Shown here piece after piece: positions 1 through 6,495 of a DNA stretch of 7,767 bases. Below the pieces are notes generated by a model. The model did not search any database. It was not told the origin of the DNA and saw only the letters and a list, made by a program, of their open reading frames with translations. The stretch covers positions 1 to 7,767 of the forward strand of contig CALCSS010000190.1 of NCBI GenBank assembly GCA_937893835.1, in the 5' to 3' direction. A program made the position numbers and the translations under genes. Each line of letters opens with the position of its first letter. Positions within the stretch are counted from its first letter, which is position 1. The stretch comes from an uncultured Fidelibacterota bacterium. GTDB taxonomy: Bacteria; Fidelibacterota; Marinisomatia; Marinisomatales; UBA1611.

Positions 1-613
1 GAGCATGGATTGTATGTATCACATCGTCGATTTCTTCAAGAGTATTCCAATCGTATCTATAGGGAGGTTCGGTGTAGATCATGACCGAATCACCATCAAT
101 GAATAGTTTTACGAAGGATACTTGATCATTGTCATTTGCCTCAATTATGATCGTTGTCTCACCCGCCAAGGTTTGACCGGTAAATGGAAATATCAATGCA
201 CCTGTAGGGCTAATATTATCTTGATTGTCAACGAGAACCTGTATGGTATTTGTATAATTAATATTACCAGCAAGGTCTTTTGCCATTGCTCGAATGGTGT
301 GAAATTCATCTTCAGCGTTATTGAGTGTTGACCAGGCATATTCGTATGGTCCCTCTGTTCCAGTTCCGTCTGTGTCCAGACTCTCATGCACAACTGAATC
401 ATTTAGATATAGGGTCACTGATTCTAGTCCAACATTATCAAAGGCATATGCACTGATCAATACAGAATCAGATAATACAGATCGATCTGCGGGAAATGTG
501 ATCGTAAGTGTCGGTGGAATCGAATCCTGGTCAGCAGGGACGTCAAAAATTGGTCCCTCACAACTAAGGAACAGTATTGGCATGATCAAGAAATAGTTTT
601 TTAGTCTGTACAT
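1..613 (-). CDS. Ig-like repeat surface lipoprotein, partial (C-terminal part lies beyond the left edge)
   Basis: The reading frame is open for 204 codons from ATG at 613-611 to the left edge, with no stop, so the C-terminus is missing. Residues 1-18 form a lipoprotein signal peptide: Lys/Arg near the start, a hydrophobic stretch, then LFLSC with Cys18 as the likely lipidated residue. Two Ig-like units follow, at about 33-130 (opening IPPTLTITFP) and 135 onward (opening SPTGALIFPFTGQTLAG). They share the FxDN or xNDN, LxxDxD and Y-x-W-x-T motifs of the neighbouring 624-aa protein, and match the Big_7-type bacterial Ig pattern as I know it. The start overlaps the stop of that gene by one base (TAATG), so the two paralogues are probably translated together; this also fixes the start. 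The likely role is a cell-surface or periplasmic adhesin or scaffold anchored by lipid, inferred from architecture only. No enzymatic domain is visible in the part present. Confidence 0.85.
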   Translation of the reverse strand, partial: MYRLKNYFLIMPILFLSCEGPIFDVPADQDSIPPTLTITFPADRSVLSDSVLISAYAFDNVGLESVTLYLNDSVVHESLDTDGTGTEGPYEYAWSTLNNAEDEFHTIRAMAKDLAGNINYTNTIQVLVDNQDNISPTGALIFPFTGQTLAGETTIIIEANDNDQVSFVKLFIDGDSVMIYTEPPYRYDWNTLEEIDDVIHTIHA

Positions 614-2487
614 TAGTTTATTACCGTCACTAAAACAGGTTGGATGATGGTAGTGTGTCCTGCATTGTCCGTCACTGATGCAGATAGTGAGTGCTCACTA
701 TCATTCTCCAGGGAAGTTGTGTCCCAGGAAAATACATAAGGGAAACTCTCATCATTTAAGACACTGACACCATCTATATAAAATAAAACCTCTGCAATTC
801 CATTATCATCTTGCGCCAATACTGTAAAATCAACCAAACCATTCACAGTTTGTCCTGATATAGGGTTAGATATGATGCCTGTAGGCGGAGTGATATCATT
901 TATGTCATTATCCACAATTACACTGATCGGAGTTATAAAACCTATGTTACCCGTTGTATCAGAGACCAACGCACTGATCACATGGTCTTGATCATCAGTC
1001 TCCGTATTTGTATCCCAGTTATAGACATAAGGATGATCATAGAGCGTATCTCGTGGTATACCATCAATTGAAAGTTCAACATTATCAACTCCCACATTGT
1101 CATAGGCAGTTATCTCTATTACGATCGTTCCATTGACAGTTTGACCTGGAACAGGATTCTGAATTTGTCCGGTAGGGATGATATTGTCATAGTTGTCTAT
1201 GTATACAGCGATTGGGGTGGCAAGAGTGGCGTTGCCCTGAATATCATATCCCACGGCCGCAATAATATGTTCAGCATCATCTTCAACGGTCTCTGTATTC
1301 CATTCTTGGACGTAAGGTGGTATGGTATCTATTGAATAAGAAAGGCCATCTATGAAATATTCAATGTGATCAATTCCTGTATCGTCACTTGCGATGACCT
1401 CTATATTTACCATTCCACTGAGTGTTTGACCAGCGACGGGATCTGTGATCATGACAATTGGGGGCTCTTCATCTAATGGAGGGGTATTGTCCACCACAAC
1501 CGATATCGGATTGAGTGGTGCCTCATTTCCTGCTAGGTCAATGAGGACAACGCTGATCGTATGTTCTGCATCTTCTTGCTCAATGGTTGTATCCCAGATA
1601 TGGAAAAATGGAGCCTGTTCAATGGTCGTTATGTATATCCCATCGATCGATAGAGCAACCTCTTTCATGGCTCGATCATCATTTGCACTTATAATAATTT
1701 GAACATCTCCGCTTACAGTGAGTCCAGCAGGTGGACTCACAATGGAACCGGTGGGTGGGGTAACATCATTCTCAATACCATTGTCCACGAAAACACTGAT
1801 CGGGGCGATGGTCGTTGTGTTATTGTTGATGTCCTTTACATTGGCATGTAATGAATAATAGTTACCACTTTCTACGAGATTGGTATTCCATGGGAATAAA
1901 TAGGGAGTCTCTTGCACATATCCCTGTAGGACATTATTGATGAAGTAACTTACGTACTGAATACTATCATTGTCCGTAGCAATGACCTCGATGTTCACAA
2001 CGTCACTAACATACTGTCCGGCAAAGGGACTGAGGAAAAATGCATTTGGTGGTTCATTGTCAATGTTATCTATTTTACTTCGAGTGGGTACAGAGGCATA
2101 GCTATTACCAATGGGGTCAAACGCAATAGCTGAGATATAATGGAATTGGTCTTCTTCATATAATTTGACAAGACCACCGTCAACCATGGTCGTTGCCTCA
2201 GTATCCCAAGTGAATTTGAATATGTCATCGGTTTGAGTTGAGTCAGTATAGACCCTTTTCTGATTGATCAAGAATTGTACAGAATCAACCCTGTCATTAT
2301 CAACAGCACGCACTTGTACGATGATCTCACCTGATATGGGCTCACCATCGATGGGGAACAAAACTATTGCCTGTGGAGGAGAGGTGTCAGGTTCAGGAAT
2401 AGTGATGGGATCTTCCGTGCACGAAAAGCCGATCAGACAAAAGATCAGCAGTGCATGAAAAACAAAAATATTTTTGTTCCTATCCAT
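613..2487 (-). CDS. Lipoprotein with six tandem Ig-like (Big_7-type) repeats
   Basis: This is a 624-aa protein. Residues 1-23 are a lipoprotein signal peptide ending LIGFSC, with Cys23 as the likely lipidation site, followed by a short acidic and Pro-rich linker (TEDPITIPEPD). Six Ig-like repeats fill the rest, starting near residues 37, 146, 244, 342, 437 and 534. Each opens with (P/I)P-x-x-x-I and a PxxGxxVxG turn. A strand containing AxDNxGIxxVxFxIDG follows, then PYxxxWDT, an acidic EH-x-I-S-A strand, D-x-x-GN and a closing xPIxVxVDN. This is the pattern of bacterial Ig domain family Big_7 as I know it. The protein is very acidic and contains no catalytic domain. The likely role is an extended surface stalk for adhesion or ligand binding, inferred from architecture. 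It sits 21 bp downstream of the 286-aa gene and overlaps the next Ig lipoprotein gene by one base, so all three look like one operon. No Shine-Dalgarno sequence precedes the ATG. Confidence 0.9.
   Translation of the reverse strand: MDRNKNIFVFHALLIFCLIGFSCTEDPITIPEPDTSPPQAIVLFPIDGEPISGEIIVQVRAVDNDRVDSVQFLINQKRVYTDSTQTDDIFKFTWDTEATTMVDGGLVKLYEEDQFHYISAIAFDPIGNSYASVPTRSKIDNIDNEPPNAFFLSPFAGQYVSDVVNIEVIATDNDSIQYVSYFINNVLQGYVQETPYLFPWNTNLVESGNYYSLHANVKDINNNTTTIAPISVFVDNGIENDVTPPTGSIVSPPAGLTVSGDVQIIISANDDRAMKEVALSIDGIYITTIEQAPFFHIWDTTIEQEDAEHTISVVLIDLAGNEAPLNPISVVVDNTPPLDEEPPIVMITDPVAGQTLSGMVNIEVIASDDTGIDHIEYFIDGLSYSIDTIPPYVQEWNTETVEDDAEHIIAAVGYDIQGNATLATPIAVYIDNYDNIIPTGQIQNPVPGQTVNGTIVIEITAYDNVGVDNVELSIDGIPRDTLYDHPYVYNWDTNTETDDQDHVISALVSDTTGNIGFITPISVIVDNDINDITPPTGIISNPISGQTVNGLVDFTVLAQDDNGIAEVLFYIDGVSVLNDESFPYVFSWDTTSLENDSEHSLSASVTDNAGHTTIIQPVLVTVIN
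616..2379 (-). repeat. Six tandem Ig-domain-coding repeats within the 624-aa lipoprotein gene
   Basis: In coding order the repeats start near 2379, 2052, 1758, 1464, 1179 and 888, and the last runs to the stop at 615-613. Units are about 95-98 codons, except the first, which is about 109 codons because of extra residues around 98-113 (an acidic stretch after WDT). The last units are most alike: GQTLSG, GQTVNG and GQTVNG recur at the same place. Similarity also shows at DNA level, where the plus-strand text around 841-858 and 1131-1148 differs at only two of 18 bases. This suggests unit duplication with later divergence. Confidence 0.8.
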
Positions 2488-2508
2488 AGTTATAATTTAC
2501 ATTACTTT

Positions 2509-3369
2509 TTAGCGAAACCATCCAACGACCTTTCTTCCAAATTTGTTTTTTTCGAGTTTGAATATAATACTCTCCAATTGTGTTATGATCATACGTTTAA
2601 TAGAGAAGACACGCATATTTCGACCGAATTCTCTTTCCTCAAAAACGGGTGAGAAATAAAATTTATTCTTTTCTTTGTATATATCATATCCCATGGAAAT
2701 AAGGATGGCAAGAGGTACCAAGGCGGTGAGAGATTCGTATCCGACCCCAGTTCCATGTTGTTTGTTCAAGCCTATGATCGAGATCATGGGAAGAAGATCA
2801 TCATATTGATCCCAAATCTGGGGTATTGCTCGTCTTTCCTTGTCCCATTGTCCGGCAATATCTATTGTTGCAGCTAATAGAAATGAGTAAAAGGAATATT
2901 GAAATCCTCTTTTGACAGAATAATACATGATTGAAAAATCGGTCTCAATTCTCTCAATATCGAACATGGATATATATTCAGACCTTTCGGGACCGATCTT
3001 TAATAGAATTTCAGGATCGATCATATCCTTGTTAAAATTTAGGTCAATGAAATCAATAGTATCTCCGTCAGTTGTATAGACCTTTCCTGTCCTATCCTGG
3101 ATCCTTCTTACATTCTCCTCAAAACTCCAACTGTAGTGGAATATACGATCAAAGTCATTATACACATAATAAACATCTTTGTTCTTCATGGAGTCAATGT
3201 CAACAGAATCCTTTGGTATGAAATAGATATAATGGTAACCAACGGAGTCAACAAAACCCTCTGTTGTCATTCCATTATGGTCTACGACGACATGTTTCAC
3301 GTCGGTTGGTGTGGTACCTGACCATAAAAGTGAATTAATAAAAATGAATATGCACCCGAAATGTTTCAT
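2509..3369 (-). CDS. Exported protein of unknown function with two C-terminal hydrophobic segments
   Basis: I do not recognise this 286-aa protein. Residues 1 to about 18 look like a signal peptide (Lys2, then the hydrophobic CIFIFINSLLW). Residues 24-145 are beta-rich and polar, with two loosely similar stretches ending NDFDRIF (71-77) and MFDIERIET (135-143). They resemble the general pattern of small 'G-x-V ... I-x-RI' beta modules in exported proteins of Bacteroidota-like bacteria, a resemblance that is only impressionistic. Two hydrophobic segments follow, about 157-172 (YSFYSFLLAATIDIAG) and 213-229 (SLTALVPLAILISMGYD). The C-terminus is basic (about 248-286). It is the first gene of the minus-strand cluster, with the Ig lipoprotein gene starting 21 bp downstream. 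Its start lies only 23 bp from the divergent beta-barrel gene. The start is supported by the signal peptide, although no Shine-Dalgarno sequence is present. It might be an inner-membrane or envelope accessory factor, but no function can be assigned. Confidence 0.8.
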   Translation of the reverse strand: MKHFGCIFIFINSLLWSGTTPTDVKHVVVDHNGMTTEGFVDSVGYHYIYFIPKDSVDIDSMKNKDVYYVYNDFDRIFHYSWSFEENVRRIQDRTGKVYTTDGDTIDFIDLNFNKDMIDPEILLKIGPERSEYISMFDIERIETDFSIMYYSVKRGFQYSFYSFLLAATIDIAGQWDKERRAIPQIWDQYDDLLPMISIIGLNKQHGTGVGYESLTALVPLAILISMGYDIYKEKNKFYFSPVFEEREFGRNMRVFSIKRMIITQLESIIFKLEKNKFGRKVVGWFR

Positions 3370-3392
3370 GGGTCTTAAATTAACAACCTTGT

Positions 3393-4112
3393 ATGAAGAG
3401 TCAAATCTATGTATTAATTATATCGTTATTGCCATTGTGCAATGATATTGCCCATGGGCAGCCCAAATTAAGCATTGATATGGGAGTGGGTTTCTATGAG
3501 CCTACCCTGACTGGTTTTGACCAAAATGAAACGGTGCAATTCCCTCCTAAAAGCATACTGAATAAGAATCTCATGTTTAACTGGGGTATCTATTATGAAT
3601 TCTTCAATAATGCGAGAATAGGATATAACTCATTCACCTCCTATGCTATAGGAAAGAGCATCACATTGATCAATTCCGAGGCCGTCTTTCGTCGATCATT
3701 ATCGTATAGGATATTTCCCATTGAGACATTCTTCAGATGGAAACCTAATGTAGAATTGAATTTCACCCTTGCGCCCATATGGGGTAGAGGCCGAATAGAG
3801 TTGGACACCACACCCGGAGACAAAACGGATGATTGGAATTATTTCATCAATAGTTTTGGTGGAAGTCCTGACCCTGTGTCTGACATGGGAGCGACCGATG
3901 TCATGATAACGGACTGGTTTGGATATTCAAGTATGCTTGGCTTTAGATACTACATCAACTCAAGAATTGGAGTTGATGTCAAAGGTGGTTTTATGAATAA
4001 TTCATATAAGGAAGAAAATTGGCGTATTCAAAGACAAAAGGTCACTGGTCCAAAGATGAAAGTTGATGACCTTCCAATATTCTCTCTCAAGATCATATAC
4101 GGCATACGTTGA
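3393..4112 (+). CDS. Probable outer-membrane beta-barrel protein, unknown role
   Basis: This 239-aa protein begins with a clear Sec signal peptide (KSQIYVLIISLLPLCNDIA), with likely cleavage near AHG/Q at residues 20-23. The mature part is rich in alternating hydrophobic and polar stretches with many Tyr, Phe, Trp and Gly. Examples are LSIDMGVGFYEP, LMFNWGIYYEF, ARIGYNSFTSYAIG, IETFFRWKP, VELNFTLAPIWGRGRIEL, SMLGFRYYI, RIGVDVKGGFM and the terminal IFSLKIIYGIR. This is the look of a small barrel of perhaps eight to ten strands, as in OmpA/OmpW-like or OMP_b-brl families, ending on a barrel-type strand. I cannot assign a specific family. It has no detectable Shine-Dalgarno sequence, and its ATG lies 23 bp from the divergent gene's ATG. 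Its stop overlaps the TTG start of the next gene, so the two are almost surely one operon. A porin, surface receptor or anchor for the neighbouring lipoproteins is possible but unproven. Confidence 0.8.
   Translation: MKSQIYVLIISLLPLCNDIAHGQPKLSIDMGVGFYEPTLTGFDQNETVQFPPKSILNKNLMFNWGIYYEFFNNARIGYNSFTSYAIGKSITLINSEAVFRRSLSYRIFPIETFFRWKPNVELNFTLAPIWGRGRIELDTTPGDKTDDWNYFINSFGGSPDPVSDMGATDVMITDWFGYSSMLGFRYYINSRIGVDVKGGFMNNSYKEENWRIQRQKVTGPKMKVDDLPIFSLKIIYGIR
3402..3422 (-). promoter_or_regulatory. Candidate promoter elements for the minus-strand cluster, inside the divergent gene
   Basis: Read on the minus strand, TAGATTTG (3409-3402) matches the Bacteroidota -7 consensus TAnnTTTG exactly and ends 32 nt upstream of the ATG at 3369. 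A perfect TATAAT lies just upstream at 3422-3417. I find no matching TTTG/TTG -33 box at the usual spacing for TAGATTTG, and no good -35 at 16-18 bp for TATAAT. Both elements lie in the first codons of the opposite-strand gene, which is unavoidable because the two starts are only 23 bp apart. AT-rich DNA yields such matches by chance, so this is a weak call. Confidence 0.25.
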
Positions 4113-4459
4113 GAAGTCTCTTTTTAATTATTCTATTTTTTAATATCATCATTGCGCAGTCACCAAAGAAGTCTGCAGATAGTCCATGCGATGACCCACT
4201 GATCAGACTTGCAGAGTTAGAAGGGATCAAGGCCGTTCCATTAAAGGATCTGATTCGATTGAAGAAATTAATGAAAGCCTGTGAGAGGGCAGGTGGAAAG
4301 GACCAAATATCAAAGCTCTATGAAAACGATTGGAACAGGGATTATAAGAAGGCCAGAAGGATGGCCTCATGGACCTCAACCCATGCGATGTGCGTCTTTG
4401 TCTCATTCGGCTATTATTTTGTTGGTAAGGTGCTCGCAACCAACCCTGATTCAGACTAA
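4109..4459 (+). CDS. Small exported/membrane protein of unknown function (TTG start)
   Basis: This is a 116-aa protein that I do not recognise. The start is TTG at 4109-4111, overlapping the previous stop TGA by two bases (TTGA). No ATG gives the same N-terminus, and the signal peptide begins exactly here (MRSLFLIILFFNIIIA, likely cleaved before Gln17). The mature part starts with a polar Lys/Ser segment. A charged, probably helical region with Cys27 and Cys58 spans about 27-85 (CDDPLIRLAELEGIKAV and LKDLIRLKKLMKACERAG), and the two Cys could form a disulfide in the periplasm. Residues about 88-110 (WTSTHAMCVFVSFGYYFVGKVLA) form a likely transmembrane segment, leaving a six-residue tail. Translational coupling suggests it works with the upstream beta-barrel protein. 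Beyond co-localisation there is no evidence of function. Confidence 0.72.
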   Translation: MRSLFLIILFFNIIIAQSPKKSADSPCDDPLIRLAELEGIKAVPLKDLIRLKKLMKACERAGGKDQISKLYENDWNRDYKKARRMASWTSTHAMCVFVSFGYYFVGKVLATNPDSD

Positions 4460-4569
4460 AAGGTCACCTATTAAATTAAGATCATTTGGCATATTAATTT
4501 TCAATATCAAATACTAAGTTCCGCGCGCTACTTATAAAGAATATCAATAATAAATAGATCATATATACA
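4460..4569 (+). other. Intergenic spacer likely holding the promoter of the peptide-transport operon
   Basis: This 110-bp, mostly AT-rich stretch separates the 116-aa gene from the substrate-binding protein gene. TTGGCA at 4486-4491 is a fair -35, but the best -10-like hexamer (TACTAA, 4512-4517) is 20 bp away. TATAAA at 4533-4538 has no -35 partner. A small GC island (CCGCGCGC, 4521-4528) stands out. I see no hairpin followed by a T tract, so no intrinsic terminator can be called. That a promoter lies here is inferred from the gap and the change of function. Confidence 0.4.
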
Positions 4570-6465
4570 ATGAAAACATTATCTCCAATATTATTAGCTA
4601 TTATTTTCTTCTCTTGTGGAGGAGGCAGTGACAGTTCTTCATCCATTTCGAAAACAGACTATGAATTAGTGCCAAAGGACACAGTGACAAAGCCTGAAGA
4701 TGGTGGATATGGCTTTGAAAATATAGCAGCAAGCATGGACTATGAAACGTATGTGTTCACCGAGGAAGATTATCAATATTTTGGTGACCCTGATGCAAAA
4801 AAGGGTGGCAATCTAAAATTCACCTCCAGTCGTTTCCCTGCAACTATGAGGGTGCTAGGACAGCATTATAATTATACTGAGAATTATTACGTAATTGGTG
4901 ACCTATGTTACCAGGGCCTCATAAATACTCATCCTGTGACGCTTGAGTACATCCCTAGTCTCGCATCTCATTGGAAATTATCTGATGATAAGATGGTGTT
5001 TTATTTTAGGATAGATCCAGATGCACGTTGGTCAGATGGCCAAGAGGTTACCGCTGAGGATATAGTTGCATCTTATGATATACGCATGGATGAGACAATT
5101 CTCTTCCCATCTACCCAGGCGACCTATGGTAAAATACACCGCCCAGAAATTGTAAGTAAATATATTGTTAAAGTTAGATCGAAGAACTTAAACTGGAGAA
5201 ATATGCTTTATTTTGGTGGGATGTATATCCTACCAGAGCACTACCTAAAGGACCTTGATGGAACAGCATACCTCGAAGAATATAATTTTAAATTGCTCCC
5301 TGGTTCAGGACCATACGTGATAAAGGAAGAGGACATAGTCAATCAGGAATCCTATGCTTTAACCAGAAGAGATGATTGGTGGGGTGCAGATGCAAGGACC
5401 AGCAAATATCTATATAATTTTGATAAGATCACAATTTCTGTAGTCAAGGATAATCCAACGCTTCAATTCGAAAAGCTCAAAAAGGGTGAGGCCGATGCAA
5501 TGGTGATCAGAAAGCCTTCGATGTGGGTGGACGAGACAAATTTTGATGCAACGGATAAGGGTTGGTTGCAAAAAAGAAGAGTCCAGTCAAAGGTGCCTGC
5601 AGGAACATGGGGATATGCATTCAACATGCGTAAATGGCCTTTTGATGATAAGCGTGTACGATATGCATTCTCATATCTTTATGATCGAGAAAAATTCAAC
5701 CGTGAGATATTATACAATGAATATACTCTCCAAAATTCACTCTACTCAGGAAGTGAATATGAAAATCCCAATAATAATAAATTTGAGTTCAACCCCAAAA
5801 AGGCAGTGGCGCTTTTAAAAGAGGCTGGCTATGTAAACAGAAATGAAGACGGTTATCTAGTACACAAAAATACAGGCAAGGTCTTGAGCTTTACGATAGA
5901 GACAATGAAACCTGCAGAGTATCGCATTACCCCAATGCAGCAGATCCTCAAAGAATATGGCATTGACATGCAGATCAAGTTTGTAGACTCGACCACACGC
6001 TGGAAGAATTTAATGGATAGAAATTTCACGATCGACTTTCAAGCATGGGGTGGTCTAGTTTATCCAAATCCAGAGACCTCATTCAAATCTACATTAGCAG
6101 ACCAAAAGAATAATAATAACATCGCAGGTGTAAAGAGTGAGCGTATTGATAAATTATTGCCCTTTTACGATACTGAATTCGATCACGCAAGACGTGTTGA
6201 GATCATCCAAGAGATAGACGGCATTGTATCGGACATACATCCTTCAGCATGGGGTCTTTCAAGAGAGCCACCTGCGCGACTACTTTTTTGGAATAAGTTT
6301 GGATATCCAGAGTATATGCTTTCAAAGTATGGAGGTAGATTCTACGACATCCTCGCACACTGGTGGTTTGAACCGGACAAGGAAGATATTCTACAAAAAG
6401 CAATGAAGAATAATGAGTCGTTACCCAAAGGCGATCTAGAACATACCTTTTGGAAAGATCTATAA
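4570..6465 (+). CDS. yejA: YejA-like ABC transporter substrate-binding lipoprotein (peptide-type, SBP family 5)
   Basis: This 631-aa protein captures an oligopeptide or related ligand outside the inner membrane and delivers it to the YejB/YejE permease. Residues 1-16 form a lipoprotein signal peptide (IIFFSC, Cys16 lipidated), followed by a Gly/Ser-rich linker to about residue 28. The family is shown by PDAKKGGNLKF (74-84), the counterpart of the NPDAPKGG region of YejA. Further support comes from the SBP_bac_5 core about 130-170 (LASHWKLSDDKMVFYFRI, then DARWSDGQEVTAEDIV), GSGPYVI (245-251), RRDDWWG (266-272) and FEKLKKGEADAM (300-311). The FNMRKWPFDDKRVRYAFSYL segment (351-370) is also typical. 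Length is close to the roughly 600 residues usual for YejA. E. coli YejA is, as I recall, a soluble periplasmic protein, so lipid anchoring here differs. The permease gene starts 30 bp downstream. Known YejABEF ligands include microcin C and peptides; the ligand here cannot be told from sequence. No Shine-Dalgarno sequence precedes the ATG. Confidence 0.9.
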   Translation: MKTLSPILLAIIFFSCGGGSDSSSSISKTDYELVPKDTVTKPEDGGYGFENIAASMDYETYVFTEEDYQYFGDPDAKKGGNLKFTSSRFPATMRVLGQHYNYTENYYVIGDLCYQGLINTHPVTLEYIPSLASHWKLSDDKMVFYFRIDPDARWSDGQEVTAEDIVASYDIRMDETILFPSTQATYGKIHRPEIVSKYIVKVRSKNLNWRNMLYFGGMYILPEHYLKDLDGTAYLEEYNFKLLPGSGPYVIKEEDIVNQESYALTRRDDWWGADARTSKYLYNFDKITISVVKDNPTLQFEKLKKGEADAMVIRKPSMWVDETNFDATDKGWLQKRRVQSKVPAGTWGYAFNMRKWPFDDKRVRYAFSYLYDREKFNREILYNEYTLQNSLYSGSEYENPNNNKFEFNPKKAVALLKEAGYVNRNEDGYLVHKNTGKVLSFTIETMKPAEYRITPMQQILKEYGIDMQIKFVDSTTRWKNLMDRNFTIDFQAWGGLVYPNPETSFKSTLADQKNNNNIAGVKSERIDKLLPFYDTEFDHARRVEIIQEIDGIVSDIHPSAWGLSREPPARLLFWNKFGYPEYMLSKYGGRFYDILAHWWFEPDKEDILQKAMKNNESLPKGDLEHTFWKDL

Positions 6466-6495
6466 ACCACTACGATCATCTGACCTGATCTGCCT

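Noticed and set aside
321..596. Plus-strand open frame of about 91 codons
   Set aside because: It lies antisense to the Ig lipoprotein gene, whose minus-strand frame has a signal peptide and repeat motifs. The plus-strand translation is Ser/Thr-rich with no recognisable features.
1445..1702. Plus-strand open frame of 85 codons within the Ig repeats
   Set aside because: It is antisense to a repeat unit. Similar partial frames recur opposite other repeats because of repeat structure, and there is no independent coding evidence.
616..2379. Regularly spaced similar segments, considered as a CRISPR-like or tandem DNA repeat array
   Set aside because: The spacing of about 290 bp matches one Ig domain, the frame is open throughout and the similarity is protein-level with conserved motifs.
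4460..4471. AGGTCACCT imperfect palindrome just after the 116-aa gene, considered as a terminator
   Set aside because: The arms are only four bases with no usable loop and no following T tract, so it cannot be supported as an intrinsic terminator.
4227..4517. Alternative frames on both strands overlapping the 116-aa gene (4227-4439 minus, 4281-4517 plus)
   Set aside because: Neither has a signal peptide or known motif. The 4109-4459 frame has a signal peptide, a start-stop overlap and a plausible membrane segment.
4521..4528. CCGCGCGC GC-rich patch in the AT-rich spacer, considered as an operator
   Set aside because: The palindrome is only six bases and its flanks are not symmetric. A single copy gives no basis for a regulator site.
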